DNA of 64,000 nucleotides from assembly GCF_016056375.1 (NCBI RefSeq), contig NZ_JAEDAE010000001.1, positions 496,001-560,000 on the forward strand, given 5' to 3'. Both the position numbers and the translations under genes were made by a program. Every line of letters begins with the position of its first letter. The stretch's first letter is position 1. The notes beneath the pieces were generated by a model, which was given only the letters and a program-made list of their open reading frames with translations, ran no database searches and was not told where the DNA came from. Positions 7,878 through 15,555 of this stretch are shown here, piece after piece. This stretch comes from Hymenobacter negativus (GTDB lineage: Bacteria > Bacteroidota > Bacteroidia > Cytophagales > Hymenobacteraceae).

Positions 7878-8708
7878 ATGCCTTCAATTTTCTCCCGCAT
7901 CGTTTCCGGCGAACTGCCGGCGTATAAAGTGGCCGAGGACGGCCGCCACCTGGCGTTTCTCGATATCACGCCGCTGGTGGAAGGCCACACGCTGGTGATT
8001 CCGAAGAAGGAAGTCGACTACATTTTTGATATGCCCGCCGATGAGCTGGCGGCCCTGCATGTGTTTGCGCAGCGCGTGGCCAAGGCCGTGCAGGCGGCCG
8101 TGCCGTGCAGGCGCATAGGCGTGGCCGTGATTGGATTGGAAGTGCCGCACGCGCACATTCACCTCATTCCGATGAACAAAGTGTCGGACATGAACTTTGC
8201 TAATCCCAAAATCAAGGTGCCTGAGGAGCGGATGAAGGAGTTGGCGGCTGCCATTGCCGCCAAAGTGGAGGGCGGCAGCGGCTTGGCCGAGGCCAAACCG
8301 GCCGGGGCCGATGCCAGCGCCGCCGTGCCTGCCGAGCTGCAAAAGCAAGTGGCCGGGCTGCACTTTATGAGCGAATCGGATGCGCCGCTGGAAGCCGTGG
8401 CCTACGCCGCGCCGGGCGGCGAGCTCAGCAACGCCGCGCTGCTAAAGCTGCTGGGCGAGCCCGCCGATGCCAAAGTGGAAACCGTAGAGTTGACTCAGTT
8501 CCTGCGCAACCACACGGCCGACGATGGCGTGCTCGGCGATGTAGCCCAGGCCAACCGCTACAAGGCCCTGCAAATGTTTATGAAACAGGACATGAACGAT
8601 GTGCAGGTCTACCGCGTGGGCGCGGGGCCGCAAATCCACGCCTACGCTTTGGGGCGAATGATGGACGGCACGCTAGCCGGCTTCAAAACCGTATTGACTG
8701 AAACCTAA
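7878..8708 (+). CDS. HIT hydrolase fused to nuclease-A-inhibitor-like domain
   Basis: 276 residues in two parts. Residues 1 to about 130 are a HIT (histidine triad) nucleotide hydrolase/transferase: SIFSRIVSGELPAYKV at the N-terminus and the triad HAHIHLIP with H91, H93 and H95. Residues about 153-276 resemble NuiA, the inhibitor of the sugar-non-specific nuclease NucA: LHFMSESDAPLE (NuiA has a very similar FMSESE block), then DVQVYRVG and DGTLAGFKTVLTET. A low-complexity Ala/Gly/Lys linker joins them (about 131-152). HIT proteins are usually about 115-130 residues, so the C-terminal half is an addition. It is co-oriented with greA but separated by a terminator. Confidence 0.88.
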   Translation: MPSIFSRIVSGELPAYKVAEDGRHLAFLDITPLVEGHTLVIPKKEVDYIFDMPADELAALHVFAQRVAKAVQAAVPCRRIGVAVIGLEVPHAHIHLIPMNKVSDMNFANPKIKVPEERMKELAAAIAAKVEGGSGLAEAKPAGADASAAVPAELQKQVAGLHFMSESDAPLEAVAYAAPGGELSNAALLKLLGEPADAKVETVELTQFLRNHTADDGVLGDVAQANRYKALQMFMKQDMNDVQVYRVGAGPQIHAYALGRMMDGTLAGFKTVLTET

Positions 8709-8753
8709 TACTAACTAACGGACCCTGCCTTTTGGGGCACGATTGCAACGGTG

Positions 8754-8793
8754 GGGGTGAAAGGCTGTCTGTAGCGACAGTCTTTCATCCCCA
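8754..8793 (+). terminator. Hairpin after the HIT-NuiA gene
   Basis: GGGGTGAAAG and CTTTCATCCCC enclose an inner GCTGTC/GACAG stem with loop TGTAGC. The 3' side is only moderately T-rich (ACTTTCATTT). It lies between the HIT gene and the hydrolase ATG at 8810. Confidence 0.6.
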
Positions 8794-8809
8794 CTTTCAT
8801 TTCCTACTT

Positions 8810-9640
8810 ATGCGCTGCGTTTTACTGGTAAGCTGTTTCTTATTGCTGAGTTTGGGGGCCTGTGCGCTGAAACCCACCCGCGAGTGGATAGCCACGCCCG
8901 ACTCGCTGGGCTTGCGCTACCAAACCACGGCCCTCACCACGCCCGACCACGCCCAACTAACCGGCTGGATAGTGGAGCCCGCCGCCAACGTGCCCGACCG
9001 GCATACCACAATGGTAATGGCCTACGGCGACATGAATAATATGTCGTATTTCCTCTGGCAGGCGCGGGCGCTGAGCCAGGGCGGCTACAGGGTGTACCTG
9101 TTCGACTACCGCGGCTTCGGGCACAGCAGCGACTTTGCCATCGACCGACAACACCTCTATTATCCCGAGTTCAGCACTGACCTGCGCACCGTGCTGGCCG
9201 ATGCCCGGCACCGCTACCCGCGCAGCCGCACGGGCATCATCGGCTACTCGATGGGCACCATTATGGGCTCGGAAGTAGCGGCCCGGGGTGGGTGTGATTT
9301 CCTGATTGCCGAAGGCTACGTGGCCAGCCCGCAGCGCATTGTGGCCGAGCAATTCGGGCGCTATCAGAAAACGGTGACGCTGCCTGCCGAAGCCGCCGAC
9401 TACACGCTGGTGGCCCGCCGCGTGAACTGCCCCTGGCTGCTGATAGGCGGCACCGGCGACCACAACACGCCGCTAGCCGATTCCGTGGTGATAGCGCGGC
9501 AAGCCCGTTGGTTGCAGCGCCGGCAGGTGCTCAGCTTCGAGGGCGGCCATGGGGAAGGCTTTTATAAGCTGAGCGAGGCGGAGTACGGCGACAAATACGT
9601 GCGGGAGGTGACGCGCTTTCTGGACCGCAAGCGGAGCTAG
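8810..9640 (+). CDS. Alpha/beta-hydrolase lipoprotein
   Basis: 276 residues from the ATG at 8810. The frame is open to 8732, but that stretch covers the hairpin. The N-terminus is a lipoprotein signal (CFLLLSLGAC, lipobox Cys at about 18). The body is an alpha/beta-hydrolase: LFDYRGFGHSS, nucleophile elbow GYSMG, and a late His in GGHGEGFY. An Asp in GGTGDHNTP probably completes the triad. Similar proteins are annotated as BAAT/dienelactone-like or CocE-like hydrolases; the substrate is unknown. It converges on the minus-strand operon that ends at 9661. Confidence 0.85.
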   Translation: MRCVLLVSCFLLLSLGACALKPTREWIATPDSLGLRYQTTALTTPDHAQLTGWIVEPAANVPDRHTTMVMAYGDMNNMSYFLWQARALSQGGYRVYLFDYRGFGHSSDFAIDRQHLYYPEFSTDLRTVLADARHRYPRSRTGIIGYSMGTIMGSEVAARGGCDFLIAEGYVASPQRIVAEQFGRYQKTVTLPAEAADYTLVARRVNCPWLLIGGTGDHNTPLADSVVIARQARWLQRRQVLSFEGGHGEGFYKLSEAEYGDKYVREVTRFLDRKRS

Positions 9641-9660
9641 AGCAGTTGGCATAACGTGCT

Positions 9661-10056
9661 TCAACCCAAGCCAGCCAGTAGGAAAACGCCGCTCAGGTAG
9701 CTCCAGCAGGCGATGAAGATGAGGTGCACGCAGGTTTCGAAACGCTTGCCGCGCCAGAGCTCGGGGGAGTAGCCGAAAAATTGAATGAGCAACCGGGCCA
9801 GCCAGAAGATGCCGCAGCCCAGCGCCACGCGGCGGCCCAGTGGCGTGCCCAGCAGTTCGGGAGCTGAAGTGAGGCAGAGCACGCCCATCAGCAGCACCAC
9901 AAAGGCGACGAAAAAGGTGTGCACGTACATCATCTGGCGGTTGATGAGGCTGACGGGTGCGAATTCGGTGCGCCAGTTGAAGTAGCGGGCGAAAGCCGCG
10001 TGCAACAGCGCCAACACGACGAGGGCCAAGCCAATAATTCTAAGCTGCAGGACCAT
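9661..10056 (-). CDS. Small four-helix membrane protein
   Basis: 131 residues from MVLQLRIIGLALVVLAL, with about four hydrophobic helices (near 5-22, 42-62, 73-92 and 105-127). No catalytic motif was recognised. The start overlaps the 3' end of the methyltransferase gene by 17 bases, so the two are probably co-translated. It is the last gene of the 9661-11909 operon. The longer open frame to 10176 lies inside the methyltransferase gene and is not used. Confidence 0.8.
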   Translation of the reverse strand: MVLQLRIIGLALVVLALLHAAFARYFNWRTEFAPVSLINRQMMYVHTFFVAFVVLLMGVLCLTSAPELLGTPLGRRVALGCGIFWLARLLIQFFGYSPELWRGKRFETCVHLIFIACWSYLSGVFLLAGLG

Positions 10057-10804
10057 GCTTGCGCAGGAAAAAGGCGGTGATAAAGGGCGTGATTTTGACC
10101 TCGTGCGCAACCCGCAGTCCGGCCGCCCGGAAGGTAGCCAACCAGGCTTGGCGTGAATGAAAATGCAGAAAGCCAATGGTGTAAGCCAGAAAATTGGGCA
10201 GGTCGCGCAGGTGCTCGGTTACGACCACCGTGCCGGTGGGGGCCAGCACCCGCATCAGCTCGCGGAAGAAAGCTACCCGCTCGGCGGCATCCCGGATTTC
10301 GTGGGCTGCCAGAAATGCCACGGCCAAATCAATGGAACCAGCAGGCAGCGGCAACTCCGCGCGGGTATCGACAGCGTGCGTGCCGGGGTAGGGCGGGTAC
10401 GCCCGGCGGGCCCGCTGAATAGAAACCTCTGTGTGTCGGGCGGCGTCGTAAAAATCGGCTGCCAGTAGGTTAGCATTGGGGTATTGGTGGGCCAGCGGGG
10501 CACTTATTTCATCGAACCCGGCGCTGACTGTGAGCAGTGCCGCCGGAACCGGGCCGGCGGCCTGCAGCCACTTGAACTGGTATAATCCGGAAAAATCGTA
10601 GATGTAGGCCGTGATGAGCAGCGAAACAAGCATGGGCACCAGCGCCAAAACCAGCAGCAGCCCGGCGTAGGGGCGCAATGCCGACGGGCCTGCCTGCCAC
10701 AGCCCCGCCAGCACCAGCGCGGCGCCACCCGCCGCGAGATAGAAATGCCAGTTGAACCGCACCACATTCCAGACGCCTTGCAGCGGGGTTCTTAGCGGCG
10801 CCAT
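10040..10804 (-). CDS. Membrane-anchored class I methyltransferase
   Basis: 254 residues from MAPLRTPLQGVWNVV. Two transmembrane helices (about 20-38 and 47-66) precede a cytosolic SAM-dependent methyltransferase-like domain: LLTVSAGFDEIS where the glycine-rich SAM loop is expected, LLAADFYD, SIDLAVAFLAAHEIRD and LAPTGTVVVTEH. The SAM loop is not a classical GxGxG, so activity is inferred. It overlaps the DUF2071 gene by 13 bases at its start and the membrane protein gene by 17 at its end. Confidence 0.82.
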   Translation of the reverse strand: MAPLRTPLQGVWNVVRFNWHFYLAAGGAALVLAGLWQAGPSALRPYAGLLLVLALVPMLVSLLITAYIYDFSGLYQFKWLQAAGPVPAALLTVSAGFDEISAPLAHQYPNANLLAADFYDAARHTEVSIQRARRAYPPYPGTHAVDTRAELPLPAGSIDLAVAFLAAHEIRDAAERVAFFRELMRVLAPTGTVVVTEHLRDLPNFLAYTIGFLHFHSRQAWLATFRAAGLRVAHEVKITPFITAFFLRKHGPAA

Positions 10805-11532
10805 TGCTCGGTGCGTCCTTTCTTCCAGTAATAGGGCACATCGCGCAGCGAAAACGCATTGGCCAACACCAGCTGGCTGAGCCCGAGGTGCTGCAAAAAG
10901 CCGACGTGGTAGCTCTCTACGGCCACGGGCTGCGGTTCCCAATGCTGGCGCACGCCTTCTACTATCAGCATGCTGCCGGCCGCGGCATCGGCCGAAAAGG
11001 TGAAGGGCAGGGGGCCGGCAAAGCGCCGGGCTTCGGCCCAGGTGGCGAAGGGCGACTGCGGCGGCAGCACGACTTCCGAGGCCGGCGGGGCCAGCGTGAC
11101 CTGAAAATCGGCCTGCTGCGATGCAATGCGCAAGCGGCCGGCGGTGTGCTGCTGCGCGATGTCGACGGTGTGGTAGCGATAGTGCGTCATCAGGTTGCCG
11201 AGCAGGGTCATGCGCTTCTTATCGGTTTCGGAGCGCAGGATGTAGAGGCCGCGCAGGCGCTTGCCGGTGGGCGAGGGGTAACGCACAAAGGCCCGGTAGC
11301 CAATCAAAAAGAAGTCCTGCCCCAGCGCGGCTGGAAAACCTTGGGGCCGTAGCTGGCGGGTCTGGACCAGCGCCACGGCCAGGAAGCCCCACTTGTCGGC
11401 AAAGGTGTCGGGCACCAGCGGGGCGGGCAGCAGGGCCGCCAGCTCGGCCCCGGGCACGGCAAAGGTGAGCACCAGCGAATGCTCGAAAAACGCTTCGACG
11501 GGAAACGGGTGGGTTTTGAGCCAGGCGAGCAT
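10792..11532 (-). CDS. DUF2071 family protein
   Basis: 246 residues, with PFPVEAFFEHSLVLTFAVP and LAALLPAPLVPDTF at the N-terminus, then FFLIGYRAFVRY and a C-terminal VESYHVGFLQHLGL. This matches the YqjF/DUF2071 group, which has an acetoacetate-decarboxylase-like fold but no established reaction. It is translationally coupled (13-base overlap) to the methyltransferase gene. Family assignment is by recalled pattern, moderately sure. Confidence 0.75.
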   Translation of the reverse strand: MLAWLKTHPFPVEAFFEHSLVLTFAVPGAELAALLPAPLVPDTFADKWGFLAVALVQTRQLRPQGFPAALGQDFFLIGYRAFVRYPSPTGKRLRGLYILRSETDKKRMTLLGNLMTHYRYHTVDIAQQHTAGRLRIASQQADFQVTLAPPASEVVLPPQSPFATWAEARRFAGPLPFTFSADAAAGSMLIVEGVRQHWEPQPVAVESYHVGFLQHLGLSQLVLANAFSLRDVPYYWKKGRTEQWRR

Positions 11533-11540
11533 GCGTGAAA

Positions 11541-11909
11541 CTAGGCGGCTGCGAGCCGGGACGGCCGCAGGTAGTGAAGGTAGATAAAACCACAGAATAG
11601 CACGGCAAACAAGGCATTAGCTCGGCCCCAGAGCAGCAGGTCGGGCGCGAGTACGGCTTCCAGCGTGTTCATGGTGAGCACCAGGATAATCTGAGCCCAG
11701 GCGCACCAGCGGGGCTTTATGCCACTGATTACCCACAGGCCAATGCCGATTTCGCCCAGCCCGATGAGGCGCGTGAGCAGGCCCGCGTGCGCTGGCCCGA
11801 GGATGCGCGCCACGATGGCCGCGTGGCGCGGCACAAGCATCAGCAGCTTGCAGAGCAGGCCGTTGGCCAGCCAAACCAGGGCAATGAGGTAAGTGAAGAG
11901 GCGGTGCAT
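11541..11909 (-). CDS. DoxX-like membrane protein
   Basis: 122 residues from MHRLFTYLIALVWLANGLLCKLL, with four helices and a short C-terminal tail. The layout and the LIGLGEIGIGLWVISG stretch suit the DoxX-like family of small integral membrane proteins. It is the first gene of the four-gene operon and lies 8 bases before the DUF2071 gene. The upstream open frame to 11996 runs into a palindromic repeat, so the ATG at 11909 is preferred. Confidence 0.78.
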   Translation of the reverse strand: MHRLFTYLIALVWLANGLLCKLLMLVPRHAAIVARILGPAHAGLLTRLIGLGEIGIGLWVISGIKPRWCAWAQIILVLTMNTLEAVLAPDLLLWGRANALFAVLFCGFIYLHYLRPSRLAAA

Positions 11910-11915
11910 AACGTA

Positions 11916-11995
11916 TGGTAGCATGGACGCTGCGAGTCCGCGCGAAGGCGAAAGATGGCAGAACGATGCGTGGACTCGCAGCGTCCACGCTACCA
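11916..11995. repeat. Family E palindromic element
   Basis: 28-base arms (left from TGGTAGCATGGACGCTGCGA, right ending GCGTCCACGCTACCA) with two differences and a 24-base loop. It ends two bases before the stop of the nuclease gene and begins seven bases above the DoxX-like start. Confidence 0.85.
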
Positions 11996-11997
11996 AA

Positions 11998-13485
11998 CTA
12001 TTCCGCCCGGCCGCTGTCTACCAGCTTTTGCAGGCGGGCCTGTGCGACGCGGGGCAGGGCGCTCAGCAAATCCAGGCCGGTGGCGGCTTCAATTTTATCG
12101 ACCGAGGTGAGGTATTGCCGCCAGTCCGGGCTCACGGTATTGTTGTCGTTGGGCGTATCCACGGCCAGCACGCGCACGGCGGGGTCGGTGGCGATGCGCT
12201 GCAGGTCGTTGGTACCGTCGGGCAGTATCACCATGACTTTCCAGATGCGGGCCGGCACCGTGACGCGGCCCTGGTCGAGGGTTTCGACGAAGCCATTGCT
12301 ACCGGTGCCGCCGCGCCCGTAGCTGCCCATTATCACGTAGATTTCCTGGCCGCGCTGCACCTGCGAGCGGCCGTATTCTTCGAGGTGGGCCCAGGTTTGC
12401 TGGTTGTTGTGCGGAGCCTGGGGCACCATGTTGGTCATCAGGAAGGTGTTGGCGTTGGCGTCAAGGTCGGCGGTACGGTCGCCGCTCGGGCAGTTGTGGC
12501 CTTTGTCGAAGCCCGAGCGGGCGTAGCTGGCGGGCGTTACTTGGTAGAACTGGCGGGGCAGGGCCGCGTCGGGCCGGAAGTTGTTCTGGCGAGGGGCCTG
12601 GCCCAGGTCGGCTTTATCGATGTGCCAGCTTACCCAGTTCGGAATGCCGCGCGCGGCGTTGTAGCCGATGGTGAATTCGGGGTGGACCAGCAGGTAATTG
12701 CTCGCGTTGTTGGGGTCGGAAGTGGCACCGCTGGGGTTGCCCAAGGCCAGGTTGGCATCGTTGGGGTCCTGGGCCTGGCCGGTGCCAGTGCCAGCCGGGT
12801 ATTGGGTTTTGGGTGTTTGGCTTTGGGTGTTGGGTACTGGGTTTTGGGTGTTTTGGGGCTGATTTCGATTCTCGAAATAGCCGCCCGTGACTCCCGCGCC
12901 TACGGCTATGGCCGGGCCGGCAGCGGTTTCGAGCACGATGTCGTCGATATCGAGCCGGTTTTTCGGGCCGCTGGTTTTGCGGATTTCCAGGCGCAGCGGC
13001 TCGTTGGCCAGGCCGGCGAAGACGTGGGGCGTGAGCTTGGGGCCGCTGGTGACCACCGGCGCGCCGGTGCGGGCGTAGGTGCGGCCGCCGTCGCGGCTCA
13101 GCCACAGCTCCCAAGTGCTGGGACCGTCCTGGCCATAGGCAGCAGCCGAGATGGTGATGCGCCGCACCCCGGCCTTGGCATCGAAGCGCATAGCAATACG
13201 GCCCAGGTTGCGCAGGCGGGCGGCCCGCTCGCCGGATTTATGGTCCTGCGGGCTGCTGCCAATGAGGGCATCCTGAAAATGCCAGGCCCCGGTGGCCAGC
13301 GGTTCGTCGGCCTCTTCGTAAGCGCCCTTGCTGCCGGCCTCGAAGGTTTCGGGGAACGGAGCCGGGGCGGGCTGCTGGGCGGTACGGGCCGCAGGCGGGC
13401 GAGTGGCAGTGGCGGTTTCGGCTGGTTGCTGCCCGCAGGCCAGGAGGCCAAACGCGGCAAGGGTGAGATAGGCGGAAGCGTGCAT
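11998..13485 (-). CDS. Secreted DNA/RNA non-specific endonuclease (lipoprotein)
   Basis: 495 residues from the ATG at 13485. A lipoprotein signal (AAFGLLACGQQ) leads to a jelly-roll/MAM-like domain (about 45-195: FPETFEAGSKG, WELWLSRDGGRTY, RLDIDDIVLE), an N/Q/T/P linker (about 205-235), then the NUC domain (about 260-480). The catalytic motif is DKGHNCPSGDRT with H330 as general base (DRGH in the type enzymes) and a following Asn-rich TNMVPQAPHNNQQTW metal-binding block. The role is probably extracellular nucleic-acid degradation. The linker is encoded by a G-run tract on the plus strand (12797-12858). Confidence 0.92.
   Translation of the reverse strand: MHASAYLTLAAFGLLACGQQPAETATATRPPAARTAQQPAPAPFPETFEAGSKGAYEEADEPLATGAWHFQDALIGSSPQDHKSGERAARLRNLGRIAMRFDAKAGVRRITISAAAYGQDGPSTWELWLSRDGGRTYARTGAPVVTSGPKLTPHVFAGLANEPLRLEIRKTSGPKNRLDIDDIVLETAAGPAIAVGAGVTGGYFENRNQPQNTQNPVPNTQSQTPKTQYPAGTGTGQAQDPNDANLALGNPSGATSDPNNASNYLLVHPEFTIGYNAARGIPNWVSWHIDKADLGQAPRQNNFRPDAALPRQFYQVTPASYARSGFDKGHNCPSGDRTADLDANANTFLMTNMVPQAPHNNQQTWAHLEEYGRSQVQRGQEIYVIMGSYGRGGTGSNGFVETLDQGRVTVPARIWKVMVILPDGTNDLQRIATDPAVRVLAVDTPNDNNTVSPDWRQYLTSVDKIEAATGLDLLSALPRVAQARLQKLVDSGRAE
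12797..12858 (+). repeat. G-run tandem tract inside the nuclease gene
   Basis: Eight runs of three or four G spaced by three to ten bases, mostly T-rich, in units like GGGTTTT and GGGTGTT. The plus strand is the template strand of the nuclease gene, and the tract encodes its low-complexity linker. The pattern meets the usual sequence rule for intramolecular G-quadruplexes. Confidence 0.75.
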
Positions 13486-13591
13486 GGGGCGAAGATATGC
13501 GCCGGCCCGGCCCCACTTGACCAAGTGAAAAACCATTGCGTAGCTTCGCCGCACTTATTCATCGTTCCAACCTTTCACCCCAACTGTTTTT

Positions 13592-14317
13592 ATGGAAGAC
13601 AACCAATTCACGCCGGAGCCCCGGCGGATACAAATTTCGGCCGAAGAAGCCGCCGAGGTCCAGGCCCGCTTTTTTGCACAGGTGTACGGCTGGATGGCCG
13701 CTGGTCTGGGCCTGACGGGCGGCATTGCCATGTTTGCTTCCACGTCGCCGGAGCTGATAAACTTCGTTTTTGGTACGCCTTTCGTATTTCTGGGGCTGAT
13801 TATCCTGGAGTTGGTGGTAGTGGGCTTTCTTTCGGCCCGCATTTTCGACTGGAGCCTGGGCAAGGTGCAGGCGGCCTTCGTGGGCTACGCTATGCTGAAT
13901 GGTGTGACGCTGAGCTGCGTGTTTCTGGCTTACACGTCCTCGTCCATCGCCTCCACGTTCTTTGTTACGGCGGGTACGTTTGGCGTGATGAGCCTCTTCG
14001 GCTATTTCACCAAAGCCGATTTGTCGGGCTGGGGCAAGCTGCTGAGCATGGCCGTTATCGGGTTGGTAATTGCCATGCTGGTCAATTTTTTCTTCAATAA
14101 CCCGGTGGTGGAAATTATTACTTCCTTCGTCGGTGTGCTTATTTTCACGGCCCTCGCGGCCTACGATACTCAGAAGCTGAAGATGCTGGCGCTGCTGGGC
14201 ATCACGGAAGGCGAGGAGGTAAGCAATAAGGCATCCATCCTGGGCGCCCTCACGCTGTACCTCGATTTCGTGAATCTGTTCCTGTTTCTGCTGCGCATTT
14301 TCGGCCGGCGGCGGTAG
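13592..14317 (+). CDS. Bax inhibitor-1 family membrane protein
   Basis: 241 residues with seven probable transmembrane helices after a soluble N-terminus (about 1-25, ending SAEEAAEVQARFFAQVYGWM). The final part has YDTQKLKML and an acidic loop before the last helices (LTLYLDFVNLFLFLLRI), typical of the BI-1/YccA/YbhL group, which act as membrane calcium-leak or protease-associated proteins. It is divergent from the nuclease gene and ends at a strong terminator (14348-14388). Confidence 0.93.
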   Translation: MEDNQFTPEPRRIQISAEEAAEVQARFFAQVYGWMAAGLGLTGGIAMFASTSPELINFVFGTPFVFLGLIILELVVVGFLSARIFDWSLGKVQAAFVGYAMLNGVTLSCVFLAYTSSSIASTFFVTAGTFGVMSLFGYFTKADLSGWGKLLSMAVIGLVIAMLVNFFFNNPVVEIITSFVGVLIFTALAAYDTQKLKMLALLGITEGEEVSNKASILGALTLYLDFVNLFLFLLRIFGRRR

Positions 14318-14347
14318 GTTGCCGCGCTGGTGTGGTCATTCACAAAC

Positions 14348-14388
14348 AGAAAAAAGGCCCGCTGGCATTGCCAGCGGGCCTTTTTTCT
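14348..14388. terminator. Bidirectional terminator
   Basis: AAAAAAGGCCCGCTGGCA pairs perfectly with TGCCAGCGGGCCTTTTTT. The A-run and T-run on either side let it serve both the BI-1 gene and the convergent esterase gene. Confidence 0.9.
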
Positions 14389-14456
14389 GTTTGCCTCAGT
14401 ATGAGGCAGGAGTTTTTAGGTCAAGGCGGTAATTATTCCGCTGATGCGCGCCGAGT

Positions 14457-15332
14457 TTAGCGTGGGACCATCACCCCGTTGGCCTGTAATGCATTGGTAA
14501 GAAACAGCACTTGGTAGGGCAGGGCCGCTTGCCAGTATTCCCAGGTGTGGCCGCCGGGGCGCTCGGTGTAGTCGTGCGGGGTATGGTTGTACACGAGGCG
14601 GCGGTGCAGCTCACGGTTGATGTCGACGAGGCCGTCATCCACGCCGCAGTCGAAGATGATGGGCAGGCCATTTTTATGGATTTGGTCGGCCATGTTGATG
14701 ACCGAGTTGGCGCTGAAAAACGTGGGATTGTCGGCCTCATTGCCCAGGATGGGGGCCATATTTTTGTTGCGCCAGGCCACTTCGTCGGGCGTGAAATGGC
14801 GGTTGGCGCTGCTCAATTCCAGGGCGCCGCTCATGCTGCCGGCGGCGCAGTACAAATCGGGATGGCGGGCCGAGAGGTAGAAGGCGCCAAAGCCACCCAT
14901 CGAAAGCCCCGTGATGACGCGGCCCTTGCGGTCGCGCACGGTGCGGTAGGCCTGGTCGATGGCCGGAATAACTTCCTTGGTGAGGTAGGTCTCAAACTGG
15001 CTGTCAGCCTTCACGGGACTGTCGAGGTAGAAGCTGAAGGTTTCGCCCTCGGGGTTCACGATAATCAGGTTGTACTGGTCGGCGAGGCGGTGCAGGAGCT
15101 GCTTGTCGGGCGTTTTGCTCAGCCAGTTGTCGAAGTGGCCCCAGGCTCCGTGCAGCAGGTACAGCACCGGGTAATTCGCCTTTTTATTTTTGGCGTAGGA
15201 AGCCGGCAGCACCACGGCGGCGCGGTAGGTTTTGTGCATGGCCGCGCTCGGGATGGCCAGGGTATCGACGCGGGCGGCGCGGGCCGTGGTGGCGGTGAGG
15301 AAGATGAGAGCGAGGAGAAGGAGGGGGCGCAT
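14457..15332 (-). CDS. Secreted esterase of the esterase-D/XynC type
   Basis: 291 residues with a cleavable signal peptide (LLLALIFLTATTARA). Alpha/beta-hydrolase of the putative-esterase family: VLYLLHGAWGHFDNW, nucleophile elbow GLSMGGFGAFYL, Asp in DCGVDDGL and His in GGHTWEYW. Relatives include acetyl-xylan, feruloyl and S-formylglutathione esterases; the secreted form suggests polysaccharide deacylation. It converges on the BI-1 gene, and a family A repeat lies upstream. Confidence 0.88.
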   Translation of the reverse strand: MRPLLLLALIFLTATTARAARVDTLAIPSAAMHKTYRAAVVLPASYAKNKKANYPVLYLLHGAWGHFDNWLSKTPDKQLLHRLADQYNLIIVNPEGETFSFYLDSPVKADSQFETYLTKEVIPAIDQAYRTVRDRKGRVITGLSMGGFGAFYLSARHPDLYCAAGSMSGALELSSANRHFTPDEVAWRNKNMAPILGNEADNPTFFSANSVINMADQIHKNGLPIIFDCGVDDGLVDINRELHRRLVYNHTPHDYTERPGGHTWEYWQAALPYQVLFLTNALQANGVMVPR

Positions 15333-15384
15333 GAGTGGTTGAATAGGATGGTTAGCGGGAGGAGGGGGCTAAAGTAACGGGGCC

Positions 15385-15490
15385 GCTGTCATCCTAAGCG
15401 CAGCGAAGGACCTTATCACCGCTGAACGGTTGGCAGTATTCCTCCTGATGCGAACGTGATGAGGTCCTTCGCTGCGCTCATGATGACAGC
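15385..15490. repeat. Family A palindromic element, copy 2
   Basis: Arms CTGTCATCCTAAGCGCAGCG and its inverted copy ending GCGCTCATGATGACAG, both with the GAAGGACCT core, around a 40-base variable centre. It lies between the divergent esterase and amylase genes. Confidence 0.88.
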
Positions 15491-15518
15491 CGGCAAGGGG
15501 TTCCGGCAGCAGTGAGCG

Positions 15519-15526
15519 TAACTTTG
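15519..15526 (+). promoter_or_regulatory. -7 promoter box for the amylase gene
   Basis: TAACTTTG, 30 bases before the ATG at 15556, matches TAnnTTTG. It lies just outside the family A element. Confidence 0.5.
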
Positions 15527-15555
15527 TGGCTCTCGCATTCGCAAGTATCAAACCA

